A DNA stretch of 64,000 nucleotides from Candidatus Saccharibacteria bacterium UBA3304 (GTDB lineage Bacteria > Patescibacteriota > Saccharimonadia > Saccharimonadales > Saccharimonadaceae), in NCBI GenBank assembly GCA_002361425.1, contig DESW01000025.1:10752-74751 (forward strand), read 5' to 3'. The notes under the pieces are model-generated. The model was given only the letters and a program-made list of their open reading frames with translations, was not told where the DNA came from and searched no databases. The translations under genes and the position numbers were made by a program. Shown here one piece after another: positions 27,894-36,191 of the stretch (position 1 is its first letter; each line of letters opens with the position of its first letter).

Positions 27894-28403
27894 ATGGGAA
27901 ATGATAGAAAAGAAGTTACTGTAATCGAAAAACGTGATCGAGATTTGGTTTTAGATAAAGCCTCGAGCTATGTTCTGGAAGTAATCAAGTCGACTTTGCT
28001 TGACGAAATACGTCAAATTTCGGATGCGGGCCGCGAAGATTATCGCCAGAATAGTTTCTATTATGCAGATGCTAGAGCTGGAATTGCTTTCCCTGACGGA
28101 AAGACGGTTTCAATTGTTATTGGTGCCGAAATTGGCGAGTCGATGTGCCCAGATTATCATCTTCCGCCCGAGAGTGACCATGATCAACTTAGCAAAGTTG
28201 CGGATGATGATCCTGAAGGTGCCTGGGATGGTACTGAAGGCTATGTTGCCTGGGTCTCATCGGACGAATTCGAGAATGGCGAAGGTGTAAATATACTGAT
28301 TGATAGTATATTTGACGGCGAGAATCATGACATGAGACGTGCCGCAGAAATACTGGAATTAGTGCTGCAGAAATTAACGCTTAACGGCTACAAAGCTTCT
28401 TGA
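27894..28403 (+). CDS. Uncharacterised 169-aa acidic protein
   Basis: No family recognised. AGGAGGT lies 8 nt before ATG. No signal or membrane segment. Begins basic/charged (EVTVIEKRDRDLVLDKASSY), has a helical segment, then a beta-rich middle (AGIAFPDGKTVSIVIGAEIG) and an acidic loop (PPESDHDQLSKVADDDPEG); ends in a helix. Part of the strong-ribosome-site class of small lineage-specific genes. Closed by a clear terminator. Confidence 0.65.
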   Translation: MGNDRKEVTVIEKRDRDLVLDKASSYVLEVIKSTLLDEIRQISDAGREDYRQNSFYYADARAGIAFPDGKTVSIVIGAEIGESMCPDYHLPPESDHDQLSKVADDDPEGAWDGTEGYVAWVSSDEFENGEGVNILIDSIFDGENHDMRRAAEILELVLQKLTLNGYKAS

Positions 28404-28407
28404 TTCG

Positions 28408-28432
28408 ACCCCGCCAGGAATGGCGGGGTTTT
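28408..28432 (+). terminator. Terminator of the 169-aa gene
   Basis: Stem ACCCCGCCA/TGGCGGGGT (28408-28416, 28421-28429) with GGAA loop and TTTT. Confidence 0.85.
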
Positions 28433-28434
28433 GC

Positions 28435-28440
28435 TATAAT
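28435..28440 (+). promoter_or_regulatory. -10 box of the ABC operon (leaderless)
   Basis: TATAAT, 7 nt, ATG 28448. Begins only two bases after the preceding terminator's T-run, so the -35 position lies inside the terminator hairpin. Confidence 0.65.
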
Positions 28441-28447
28441 TGAATTA

Positions 28448-29386
28448 ATGAAAAACGTGATTGAAGTTAAACATTTAACCAAGAGTTACAAGTCGAATAA
28501 AGCGGTCGACGATTTGAGCTTGACGGTTAAAGAAGGTGAGATTCTTGGTCTCCTTGGTCCGAACGGTTCGGGCAAAACTACGACAATGAACTGCATCTTG
28601 TCGTTGTTGAAATATGATAATGGCGTAATTAATATTTTTGGCAAAGAAATGAAGCCGGATGCCTATGATATTAAGGCGAAAATTGGCGTCGTGTTTCAGG
28701 ACGTGGCAGTCTTTGACGAATTGACGGTCTATGGCAATATAGACTACTTCTGTGGTCTTTATATTGAAGATAAAACTACGCGTGCGCAGTACGTTGAGGA
28801 CGCATTGAAATTGGTTGGCTTGGAAGATAATAAGGGCCAGTATCCAAAGCAACTTTCTGGCGGTCTTCTTCGCCGCCTAAACATTGCCTGTGGTATCGCG
28901 CACAAACCTTCTTTGATTTTCTTGGATGAGCCAACGGTCGCAGTCGATCCACAGAGCCGCAATAATATTCTTGAAGGCATCAAGAAGCTTCGTGATAATG
29001 GCGCGACTATTATTTACACGACGCATTACATGGAAGAAGTCGAAATTTTATGTGATCGCGTAATTATTCTCGACCATGGCAAAATCATCGCAAGCGGCAC
29101 GAATGACGAGCTAAAATCGCTTGCAAAAATCGAAGAAAAAGTAACGATCGAAGTGCCGGATTTGGCGCCAGAAAAACTTGCTGGCTTCGACAAAATCAAG
29201 AACGTTAGTGAAGTTGAATATGATAATGGCGTGTTGAAAATTGTTTATGGCAAAGGCAAGAATAATTTGGCGGATATGGTTGAATATCTCAAAGCAAATA
29301 AGATTAACTACAACAAGATTTTTGCTGAGCGCCCAACATTGAACGATGTCTTTCTAGAATTAACCGGTAAGGAGCTGCGCGACTAA
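28448..29386 (+). CDS. ABC-2 type exporter, ATP-binding subunit
   Basis: 312 aa from ATG 28448, set by the -10 box; an in-frame extension upstream crosses the terminator. Walker A LGPNGSGKTTTMN, Q-loop FQDVAVFDE, signature LSGGLLRRLNIACG (Leu where Gln is usual), Walker B LIFLDEPTVAVD, switch His in TTHYMEE, then a C-terminal DrrA-type extension with predicted beta-alpha fold. Overlaps the next gene by one base (TAATG). With the two following permeases it forms an exporter; drug, lipid or peptide cargo cannot be told. Confidence 0.88.
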   Translation: MKNVIEVKHLTKSYKSNKAVDDLSLTVKEGEILGLLGPNGSGKTTTMNCILSLLKYDNGVINIFGKEMKPDAYDIKAKIGVVFQDVAVFDELTVYGNIDYFCGLYIEDKTTRAQYVEDALKLVGLEDNKGQYPKQLSGGLLRRLNIACGIAHKPSLIFLDEPTVAVDPQSRNNILEGIKKLRDNGATIIYTTHYMEEVEILCDRVIILDHGKIIASGTNDELKSLAKIEEKVTIEVPDLAPEKLAGFDKIKNVSEVEYDNGVLKIVYGKGKNNLADMVEYLKANKINYNKIFAERPTLNDVFLELTGKELRD

Positions 29387-30546
29387 TGTTCTGGCATAGC
29401 TACAAGTATGCTCTGAAGACTCTGCTGAAAAATCGCATGTTGGTTTTTTGGACCTTGGTCTTTCCTTTTTTGCTCGCGATGATGTTTCATTTAGCCTTTT
29501 CGCGCCTACATGATTATGATGTTTTTGAGCCATTTAATGTGGCGGTCGTAAAAGACGAAGCTTATGAAAATGAGAAGGTTTTTAGCGAAGCATTTAAGTC
29601 GCTTAGCGAGGGCGATAATAAACTATTCAACATCGAATACACTGACAAGGACGATGCCGAGAAGAAGCTAGAAGATGGCGAAATTGAAGGCTATGTCTAT
29701 GTGGTTGATGGCAAGAAAAAAGTAAAAATTAAAGAGAATGGCACGAACCAAACCGTGCTTACGATGACGACGGAACAGATTTCGCAAAGTGCAAAAATGA
29801 TCGACGATATTGCAATGCGCGAAGTAGCAAAGAATGCTGGACGCGAAGTAGACGTCGCGGCGATTTATCGAAATGCCGTGAAGACTGTAACGGAAGCTGA
29901 ACCGAATATTAAGGACGAATCGCATGTGATGAATATTGTCTCGGTTGAGTTCTATACGCTCATTGCGATGGCCTGTATGCAGGGTGCAATGCTCAGCTGT
30001 GAGATGATGAATCGCTGTATGCCGAATATTACGAATCGCGGTAAACGTGTCGCAATTGCGCCGACGCGTAAGGGTGTGATTGTGGCAAGCAACTTATTGG
30101 CTGGCTATACTTTGCTCTTCGCAGCGGTGATGGCGCTAATCTTCTTTACGCGCTTCGTGCTGGGCGTTGAGTATGGCGATAATATTCCGTTTATTTGCTT
30201 GCTAGCGGCCGTAGGAGGCCTGACGGCAACAATGATGGGTATGTTCCTATCCGTGATTCTAAAGACGCGTGAATCTGCAAAAAATATCATTATCGTGATT
30301 GTGACGATGGTTGGCAGTTTGTTTGCGGGCATGTTTGGCGTAACGAAAATGTTCTTTGACGAGTTGGCTCCAGGCGTAAACAAAGTTAGCCCGGTCGGTC
30401 TAATTACTGACGGTTTGTATTCGCTTTATTACTATGATGATATGACGCGTTTTTACATTAATGTCATTTCGCTAGTTATTATTTCCCTACTATTCTTTAT
30501 CTTCTCGATTAGAAGCTTGAGGAGGCAGCGCTATGATAGTATCTAA
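29386..30546 (+). CDS. ABC-2 type exporter, membrane subunit 1
   Basis: 386 aa. One N-terminal helix (MLVFWTLVFPFLLAMMFHL), a large external domain (residues 45-190) and five helices at the C-terminal half, the usual ABC2_membrane_3 layout. Includes an external charged stretch (KKVKIKENGTNQ). Start overlaps the ATPase stop; end overlaps the next permease by 14 nt, so the three are translated together. Confidence 0.85.
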   Translation: MFWHSYKYALKTLLKNRMLVFWTLVFPFLLAMMFHLAFSRLHDYDVFEPFNVAVVKDEAYENEKVFSEAFKSLSEGDNKLFNIEYTDKDDAEKKLEDGEIEGYVYVVDGKKKVKIKENGTNQTVLTMTTEQISQSAKMIDDIAMREVAKNAGREVDVAAIYRNAVKTVTEAEPNIKDESHVMNIVSVEFYTLIAMACMQGAMLSCEMMNRCMPNITNRGKRVAIAPTRKGVIVASNLLAGYTLLFAAVMALIFFTRFVLGVEYGDNIPFICLLAAVGGLTATMMGMFLSVILKTRESAKNIIIVIVTMVGSLFAGMFGVTKMFFDELAPGVNKVSPVGLITDGLYSLYYYDDMTRFYINVISLVIISLLFFIFSIRSLRRQRYDSI

Positions 30547-31684
30547 AGCCTTCTGGAAGATTGTGCTCAAAAATATTGGCTCGATTATCTCGCCGACTAT
30601 CGTTCTTTTGATGTTTGGTACGATTAGCGCGACATCTACTTCTTCGACGATGACCTATGAGGCGCGCAAGCCGGCGATTGTGATTTTTAATCATGACGAA
30701 GAAGTCGGTATGACGAAAAGCTTCATTAGCTACATTGATAAAAATGCCGAGATTAAGACTGATTATAAGGATGATGATCGTCTAAAAGATGCGCTGTTTT
30801 ATGAAAATGTGGCGGCTGTAGTGGAGATTCCTGAAAACTTCCATCAAGACATCGCGCTTGGTCATAAACCGGAAGTTAAGTTACGTTCTTCGGCCGGCTA
30901 CGTGGCAGAAGTAGCAAAGGTGATGATTCGCCGCTATTTGACGGTAGCGGAAGGCTACGCGGCGACAAATTTGAGTGAGCAGGCGTTAGTAGAGCGTGTC
31001 GACAAAGCGATTGTCGATGATGTTGAAACCGAAATGCAGGCACCAGTCGATACGTCGAAATTTGCAAAAGCTTCGCGTTATTACAGCTTTGCGAACTACA
31101 CGATTCTGTCCTGCTTTATTACGATTATCTGCTTGATTATGTCGGCGTTCAACCGCACGGAGCTGCGTAAACGCAATTTAGTTGGCGCAATCGATATTAA
31201 GAAAATGAATCTCATTTTGCTAAAGAACTGCTGTCTATATGCCTTGGCGGCGTGGGCGTTCTACGTGACCGTGAGCGTCTTTGTGCTCGGCACGGATGTG
31301 ATGTTTACGACGCAGGGTTTGCTCTACGCGGCTAACTCTTTTGTCTTCGCCGTGATGGCAACGACGGTGGCATATTTGATTAGCCTATTCGGCTTAACGG
31401 CTGGCGCTGTGAATGGCGTTCAGAACGTCTTGGCGCTTAGCTCTAGTTTCCTTTGCGGCGCTTTTGTGCCAATTGAATATATGCCGGAATCCGTAGTGCT
31501 CTTTGCGCATGCTCTGCCAAGCTACTATTACATTGATGCAAACGACAAAATTATGAATTTGTCAGATTATAGTTTTGAAAATTTGCTGCCAATCTTGCTC
31601 GAAATGGCAGTCGTAGCGGGCTTCACAATTCTCTTTGTAATTGTGGCAAATATTATCTCAAAGAAGCGTCGCAAAATAGCTTAA
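30533..31684 (+). CDS. ABC-2 type exporter, membrane subunit 2
   Basis: 383 aa, same layout as subunit 1 but divergent in sequence: N-terminal helix (NIGSIISPTIVLLMFGTIS), external domain, then helices around 190-380 including SSSFLCGAFVPIEYMPE, the loop pattern typical of ABC-2 permeases. GAGGAGG lies 7 nt before ATG inside the preceding gene. Subunits 1 and 2 likely form the heterodimeric channel. Confidence 0.85.
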   Translation: MIVSKAFWKIVLKNIGSIISPTIVLLMFGTISATSTSSTMTYEARKPAIVIFNHDEEVGMTKSFISYIDKNAEIKTDYKDDDRLKDALFYENVAAVVEIPENFHQDIALGHKPEVKLRSSAGYVAEVAKVMIRRYLTVAEGYAATNLSEQALVERVDKAIVDDVETEMQAPVDTSKFAKASRYYSFANYTILSCFITIICLIMSAFNRTELRKRNLVGAIDIKKMNLILLKNCCLYALAAWAFYVTVSVFVLGTDVMFTTQGLLYAANSFVFAVMATTVAYLISLFGLTAGAVNGVQNVLALSSSFLCGAFVPIEYMPESVVLFAHALPSYYYIDANDKIMNLSDYSFENLLPILLEMAVVAGFTILFVIVANIISKKRRKIA

Positions 31685-31689
31685 GCGCC

Positions 31690-31718
31690 TTGACTTTTTA
31701 GCATAAGTGTGATATAAT
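31690..31718 (+). promoter_or_regulatory. Promoter of the 93-aa membrane protein
   Basis: TTGACT (31690-31695), 17 bp, TATAAT (31713-31718). Confidence 0.85.
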
Positions 31719-31765
31719 GGATATATTGTATCTATAGGTTTTTGTAGTTAGGGGAGGTGTGCTAT

Positions 31766-32047
31766 ATGGCGGATGCAAGTTTTTTCCAATTACTCCAAGA
31801 GTTTGGCAGCTGGCTTATTCATGCGCTTGCTGTCTCGGGCGTCTTTATCTTAAACATGGTCATCTACATGTCCGTAGTGATTTTAGTGGCTATTGTTATT
31901 ATGGTTCCCACTATCAAGATCAAGGCAGTGCCCGAGGCGGTATTCAATAGTATTATGGAAGGCACGATGGCCTTCGTTGCGCTAGGATGTTTTGCTTGCA
32001 TATTTATTTATGCGGCAAATATATTCCGATTGATTCCGCTGCCATAA
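31766..32047 (+). CDS. Small two-helix membrane protein
   Basis: 93 aa from ATG 31766; GGGGAGGT is 7 nt upstream. The GTG three codons earlier overlaps that site and is rejected. Two long hydrophobic helices: LNMVIYMSVVILVAIVIMV and FVALGCFACIFIYAANIF, joined by a short loop (PTIKIKAVPEAVFNSIMEG). No family recognised. Small size and strong expression signals suggest an abundant envelope component. Closed by a strong terminator. Confidence 0.7.
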   Translation: MADASFFQLLQEFGSWLIHALAVSGVFILNMVIYMSVVILVAIVIMVPTIKIKAVPEAVFNSIMEGTMAFVALGCFACIFIYAANIFRLIPLP

Positions 32048-32054
32048 ACAAAAA

Positions 32055-32080
32055 GCCCCTCTGATGAGGGGCAATTTTTT
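32055..32080. terminator. Bidirectional terminator
   Basis: Stem GCCCCTC/GAGGGGC (32055-32061, 32066-32072) with TGAT loop and TTTTTT; A-run on the other side serves the convergent permease gene. Confidence 0.85.
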
Positions 32081-32087
32081 GTTTAGA

Positions 32088-33392
32088 TTATTCGTAGCGC
32101 AATGCATCGATTGGGTTCTTCTTCGATGCGCGGCGTGCTGGAAGCGTACCGGCGAGGAAAGCGATGAACATAATCGTGAGTGCGATAGAAATCATTGTCC
32201 ATGGCTCAAAGATAGTGAGCTGGAAGGTTGGGAAATCCTTAAGGAAGGTTTCGACTGCAACCTTGTTAGCAATGTTGCCGACGACCATGGAGACGATAAT
32301 GCCAAAGGCGGAGCCCCAGAAGCCAAGCATGATAGCCTCTGCTGAGAAGCTAAGGAAGACTTTGCCGTTGCTCATACCGAGGGCCTTGTCGAGACCGATT
32401 TCGCGTGTGCGTTCCTGAACGGACATGAAGAGGGTGTTTACGATACCGATGGAAGCTGCGACGAGTGCGATGCCGCCGAAGATATTAAAGACAACGAGAA
32501 TGGCGTCAAAGAAGCTCTGGAACATGCCAGCTTCGTCTTTAACGGACATTGCTTTGAGGCCAATCTTTTCGAGTTCAGCTTTGATGTCGTCGATCTTTTC
32601 TGGGTCAACGTCAGCGGTTGCCTGATAGCTTCGGTTAGTTTCAGCTGGCATACCTTCATAGTTGATGGCGTTGATGCGGTTCCAAAGCGAAAGGTTTGCG
32701 CGGCTGCCACCCATGGAAAGAATGCCAGGAGCCTGAGTACCGGAAACTTTTACGTCGATAATTTCTTGGCATTCGCTGCGCTTAATGGCGGTGTAGCAAG
32801 CAAGATTTTTAGGAACTGCGATTTGAACAGTTTCGCCAACGATGTCTGCGACGTTTTCGTAGCCAAGAGCCTTTGCGAGATCTTCGTTAACGGCGATTTC
32901 GTATGGTGCGTCTTTTTCGAACTTTGGCGTTTCGCCGTTGGACATGTCGAACTTAATGCCTTCTACGACGAGGTTAAGATTAATGCGATAGCGCTTGTCA
33001 GTCTTCTTGCTAGTAATGTAATCAGCGGAAGAATTTGGAAGAACGTTAAAAACCTTAACGCCGTCGATTTTCTTAGCTTTTTCGATCTGCTCTTCTTTGA
33101 GATAAGTAGAAGCGTTGGCGCTGTCTTTGTCGTCAGTGTATTCCTGAGGACCGTTGCTGCCCATCATGCTTGCAAGTGAGTCATAGGTTTCGGCAGGCAT
33201 CATTTCGAGATAGCCGTCGCCACCCATGTTTGCAATTTGCTTATCCATGAAGTCGTTAACGCCGGCGTTGATTGCGGAGTTAAGAATGATAGTGAAGCTA
33301 CCTACAAAGATTGCAAGAATCGTGAGGAAGCTGCGGAGTTTGCTGCGCCAAAGGTTGGCGTTTGCATCATGAATTACGTCTAGAATTTTCAT
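32088..33392 (-). CDS. MacB/FtsX-type ABC transporter permease
   Basis: 434 aa. N-terminal helix (SFLTILAIFVGSFTIIL), a large external MacB-type periplasmic-core-like domain (residues 45-290), then three C-terminal helices with the FtsX signature (VNTLFMSVQERTREIGLDKALG) and ALTIMFIAFLAGTLPARRASK. Mechanotransmission-type transporters of this family expel peptides, drugs or lipoproteins or control hydrolases. Its ATG overlaps the stop of the partner ATPase (TAATG). Confidence 0.88.
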   Translation of the reverse strand: MKILDVIHDANANLWRSKLRSFLTILAIFVGSFTIILNSAINAGVNDFMDKQIANMGGDGYLEMMPAETYDSLASMMGSNGPQEYTDDKDSANASTYLKEEQIEKAKKIDGVKVFNVLPNSSADYITSKKTDKRYRINLNLVVEGIKFDMSNGETPKFEKDAPYEIAVNEDLAKALGYENVADIVGETVQIAVPKNLACYTAIKRSECQEIIDVKVSGTQAPGILSMGGSRANLSLWNRINAINYEGMPAETNRSYQATADVDPEKIDDIKAELEKIGLKAMSVKDEAGMFQSFFDAILVVFNIFGGIALVAASIGIVNTLFMSVQERTREIGLDKALGMSNGKVFLSFSAEAIMLGFWGSAFGIIVSMVVGNIANKVAVETFLKDFPTFQLTIFEPWTMISIALTIMFIAFLAGTLPARRASKKNPIDALRYE

Positions 33393-34174
33393 TATTCTGC
33401 CTCCACGTCAATTTCTTTGGTATGGTTGCGGTCGCGCATGCCATCGAGGTTTTCATCTTCGATGAAGCTTGGGTCGTGCTTTGCGACGCCCTTGCCGTCG
33501 GTGACGATTTTGCCATCGGCGATGCGGATTTGACGGTCGCACTTCTCTGCTAGTTCTTCGTCGTGAGTGACGATGATGAGAGTGATGCCTTTTTCGCGGT
33601 TGAGATTAAAGAGAAGCTCTTCAATCTTGGCGCCAGTTGCGGAGTCGAGGTTGCCGGTTGGCTCGTCAGCGAAGATGACTTTAGGATTATTGACGAGGGC
33701 GCGAGCAATACAAACACGCTGTTTCTGGCCGCCGGAAAGGTCTTTGGCTTTATTCTTGGCTTTGTCGTCGAGCTCGACAGTCTTGAGGGCTTCCATAGCG
33801 CGACGGCGGCGCTCGCTGCGGCGGACGCCAGCAATCTTCAAAGGCAGGATGACGTTGTTGAGAACGTTGTCATTTGCGTTCATGAAGAAGCTCTGGAAGA
33901 CGAAACCGAATTCCTTGTTGCGAAGACGATTTAGCTTGCGCTGTTTAAGATTGCTGGTATTTTTGCCATTGAGGGTGATATGACCTTCGCTCGGCTTGTC
34001 TAGAAGTGCAAGAAGATGCATTAAAGTCGATTTACCAGAGCCGGACTTACCGATAATTGCTACCGATTCGCCTTTCTGAATATCGAGATCAATACCCTTC
34101 AGGGCCTCGAATTTTGAATCGCGCTTTCCATAGACCTTTTTTAGGTCACGCGTTGATAATAAAACATTTTTCAT
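33392..34174 (-). CDS. MacB/LolD-type ABC transporter ATPase
   Basis: 260 aa. Walker [16 protein letters not shown]-loop FQSFF, signature LSGGQKQRVCIARAL, Walker B VIFADEPTGNLDS, switch His VTHDEE. The C-terminal 40 residues are an acidic extension (DPSFIEDENLDGMRDR) beyond the usual 225-aa LolD length. The upstream TAAGAT, seven bases before ATG, may be a leaderless promoter. Pairs with the following permease. Confidence 0.9.
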   Translation of the reverse strand: MKNVLLSTRDLKKVYGKRDSKFEALKGIDLDIQKGESVAIIGKSGSGKSTLMHLLALLDKPSEGHITLNGKNTSNLKQRKLNRLRNKEFGFVFQSFFMNANDNVLNNVILPLKIAGVRRSERRRRAMEALKTVELDDKAKNKAKDLSGGQKQRVCIARALVNNPKVIFADEPTGNLDSATGAKIEELLFNLNREKGITLIIVTHDEELAEKCDRQIRIADGKIVTDGKGVAKHDPSFIEDENLDGMRDRNHTKEIDVEAE

Positions 34175-34227
34175 GCCTTCTATCTTAACATGGTATTGCT
34201 TTTAAGGCCACCAACTGCAGGTTGAAT

Positions 34228-34680
34228 TTACATTCTAATGAATGACAGACCGATTGCAATCCACATTTCGACACGTTCAATAAGACGACTTGCAACATAA
34301 GCGATTACGCCTCCGACGATGGCGGGTAAGTATACTCCGAAACCGAAAATACCGTTTGGCCAAATCGTGACTAGAATTGCGTAGACTAAACAGGCTGGAA
34401 TGTAGAAATAGCCAAAGCCCGTGACAAATTTAATGCAGAGCGCCGTAATGATAATTGTTTCAATAATCCAAAACGTAACAGCAAATACTGGTGTGTTGTA
34501 GCCAGGGAAAATGGCTGGCATTAATAGAAAATCGATGCAGTATTTGGCGACGTAAATGGCAATAAGGACGAAGAAACTAAGGACGGTAAAGCCTGGAACT
34601 TTTTCTGGTTTTTTGTTTGGATTAAACTTTGGTGCTTTATATTTTGCTGGTGGCGTATAAGGCTTGTCCGTGTCTATCAT
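34228..34680 (-). CDS. Polytopic small membrane protein
   Basis: 150 aa from ATG 34680, set by a TATAAT six bases upstream (34687-34692). The first 35 residues are Lys/Pro-rich and cytoplasmic (KYKAPKFNPNKKPEKVPG), followed by four hydrophobic helices (FTVLSFFVLIAIYVA, FWIIETIIITALCI, IPACLVYAILVTIW, LPAIVGGVIAYVASRLIE). No family recognised. Divergent from tRNA-Gln with overlapping promoter space. Confidence 0.6.
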   Translation of the reverse strand: MIDTDKPYTPPAKYKAPKFNPNKKPEKVPGFTVLSFFVLIAIYVAKYCIDFLLMPAIFPGYNTPVFAVTFWIIETIIITALCIKFVTGFGYFYIPACLVYAILVTIWPNGIFGFGVYLPAIVGGVIAYVASRLIERVEMWIAIGLSFIRM

Positions 34681-34686
34681 AACTAG

Positions 34687-34712
34687 ATTATAGCTTATTT
34701 TTATGGTAAAAT
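34687..34712. promoter_or_regulatory. Back-to-back -10 boxes: membrane protein (-) and tRNA-Gln (+)
   Basis: Reverse TATAAT at 34687-34692 (6 nt before ATG 34680, leaderless) and forward TGG-extended TAAAAT at 34707-34712, 11 nt before the tRNA 5' end. Confidence 0.55.
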
Positions 34713-34723
34713 GGCTTGCAGAT

Positions 34724-34798
34724 TGGGCCTTCGCCAAGTGGTAAGGCAACGGGTTTTGGTCCCGTCATTCGCAGGTTCGAATCCTGCAGGCCCAGCCA
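34724..34798 (+). tRNA. tRNA-Gln(UUG), CCA encoded
   Basis: Acceptor TGGGCCT pairs with AGGCCCA; anticodon arm ACGGG-TTTTGGT-CCCGT gives anticodon TTG; T-arm GCAGG-TTCGAAT-CCTGC; ends GCCA. Followed by a terminator that is duplicated 1.4 kb downstream. Confidence 0.95.
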
Positions 34799-34840
34799 CA
34801 ATGAAATCAAAATAGACCCGTAGGGTCTTATTTTTGTTTC
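34793..34840 (+). repeat. Direct repeat copy 1: tRNA-Gln end plus terminator
   Basis: Covers the last bases of tRNA-Gln (CAGCCA), a spacer and the hairpin AGACCC-GTA-GGGTCT with T-run. Copy 2 at 36192-36237 is identical but for two single-base deletions. Confidence 0.85.
34813..34837 (+). terminator. tRNA-Gln terminator
   Basis: Stem TAGACCC/GGGTCTTA (short loop GTA) followed by TTTTTG. Confidence 0.7.
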
Positions 34841-34842
34841 AT

Positions 34843-34925
34843 TGCTCGCCGTAGGCGTGGCAGGATTCGAGCCAGGTTCGTCCAATGCCCGGCGAAGCGA
34901 CGGCGCATTGTTTATATCCTGCAGG
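34843..34925. repeat. GC-rich palindromic patch with tRNA-like fragments
   Basis: Contains CGCC-GTA-GGCG, then nested inverted repeats GCAGGAT...ATCCTGC and CAATGCCCG...CGGCGCATTG around a small loop. The left arm reads as an inverted T-arm (GCAGGATTCGAGCC) and the right arm repeats 11 bases of the tRNA-Gln T-arm/acceptor (ATCCTGCAGGC). No gene here. Confidence 0.6.
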
Positions 34926-34982
34926 CGAAGATAAAATGTTAAAATTAATTTATGATTATAAAATTTTCTTGGCGGTTATTCT

Positions 34983-36173
34983 ATGGGCGAGTTCTTGCGT
35001 GGTAATCCGGAATCATCTGAAGACGAGCAAAGGTATGACCAGGAGTCACTAGAATTGGCTGTCAATGGTCTGTCTCGTGTTGTTGGCGAGCAAGATGACG
35101 TTGACAACAATAGCGACGATTCCGAGGAAGAAGATGACTATGATGATGACTATGACGAAGACTATGACGAAGAAGATGACTATGACGATTACTATAGTGA
35201 ATATGAGGAACAGCACTATGGCGAGGAGCGCGCCGATTTCGATGAAGAAAAAATGACGCTCCAAGAGCTTCCTTTGCCGGCGGAGATTTTAAAGCGTTAT
35301 TCTTTCCTCAACGAATTACCGCATGGCGTTGCTGTCATGGGCGGCGTAGCTCGTAGCATAGCAAGAGAAATCATAACTGGTGAGCGCGAGCCTATTCGCG
35401 ATATTGATCTTGTAAATATTATCGACGAAGAAGGCAATAGTGAGGTTGATGACGATACTTTAGACGCACTCTCGCGTAAGTTTATGCCAGACGATTATGC
35501 TTTCGGTCATGGTATTAAAAATGATACCCTGGATAACTATTTTAAGACTCGTGATTTCACGATTAACCAAATCCTGGTTAAAGATAGTAAACTCATTGTT
35601 AGCGATTTTGCTTATAATGACTTTCAAGAGAACATTGTTCGACCTACTTATTTTGAGCATCCCTATGACGGCGACGATATAAGTAGCCGGCTATTCCTTA
35701 AAGCCTTGATGATGAGGACCGTATTATCGCAAATTTCTGATTCTATCCCACTTATCGAAGATATGGAACGCCCAGAGTATATTGGCGCTTTTGATGTAGC
35801 CGTATTCCTAAATAAAGCTATGAGTCGTGGTGCCGAAACGGCTCGCGTATTCACGGAAGATCTTGCGGATTGGGATGTTATTTCCGAAGATTACGCCGGT
35901 CGTCCGGTTGCTCTTGCTAAAGCGCTATTAGAAGATGTCGATGCGTTCGAATTTCGCCCATCTACCGATGAACGATTTAAAGATGTCCAAGAATGTGAAG
36001 ATATGAGCGGATTCTTTATTCCGCCGTCTATGTCGCGTTACTATGCCTCGGATCCAGCGATTCGTCGCGCAATTGCTGAATATGGAGATGGCTTAGACGA
36101 GCCTATTGATGGTGAAGAAGAACGAGTTTCTGGTTACTATACTCAAGCTGAATATGACAACATCAATCGTTAA
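34983..36173 (+). CDS. Nucleotidyltransferase-fold protein like the CCA-adding enzyme head, with acidic N-terminus
   Basis: 396 aa. Residues 1-90 are extremely acidic (runs of Asp, Glu and Tyr from 38 to 82). From about 105 the sequence matches the class II poly(A) polymerase/CCA-adding head: GVAVMGGVARSIAREIITG for the phosphate-binding loop, IRDIDLV with the two metal Asp, then KTRDFTINQILV and SDFAYNDFQENIVRPT, equal to the RRDFTINAL...DPxGGxxDLxxxxIR motif. A helical region follows (RLFLKALMMRTVLSQ). The body/tail tRNA-binding domains and HD domain of normal CCA enzymes are not evident. All three tRNAs in the window already encode CCA, so a job other than routine CCA addition is possible. 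It lies between two copies of the tRNA-Gln end/terminator repeat. Start at ATG 34983 is likely but has only a weak ribosome site. Confidence 0.65.
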   Translation: MGEFLRGNPESSEDEQRYDQESLELAVNGLSRVVGEQDDVDNNSDDSEEEDDYDDDYDEDYDEEDDYDDYYSEYEEQHYGEERADFDEEKMTLQELPLPAEILKRYSFLNELPHGVAVMGGVARSIAREIITGEREPIRDIDLVNIIDEEGNSEVDDDTLDALSRKFMPDDYAFGHGIKNDTLDNYFKTRDFTINQILVKDSKLIVSDFAYNDFQENIVRPTYFEHPYDGDDISSRLFLKALMMRTVLSQISDSIPLIEDMERPEYIGAFDVAVFLNKAMSRGAETARVFTEDLADWDVISEDYAGRPVALAKALLEDVDAFEFRPSTDERFKDVQECEDMSGFFIPPSMSRYYASDPAIRRAIAEYGDGLDEPIDGEEERVSGYYTQAEYDNINR

Positions 36174-36191
36174 AGCTTGCTTTGTTTTGCT

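Noticed and set aside
28400..28447. Extended N-terminus of the ABC ATPase
   Set aside because: The extension translates the preceding terminator hairpin; the -10 box places the start at 28448.
34688..34885. A 65-codon reverse frame across tRNA-Gln
   Set aside because: It is the antisense of the tRNA and its terminator, the classic false gene seen opposite tRNAs.
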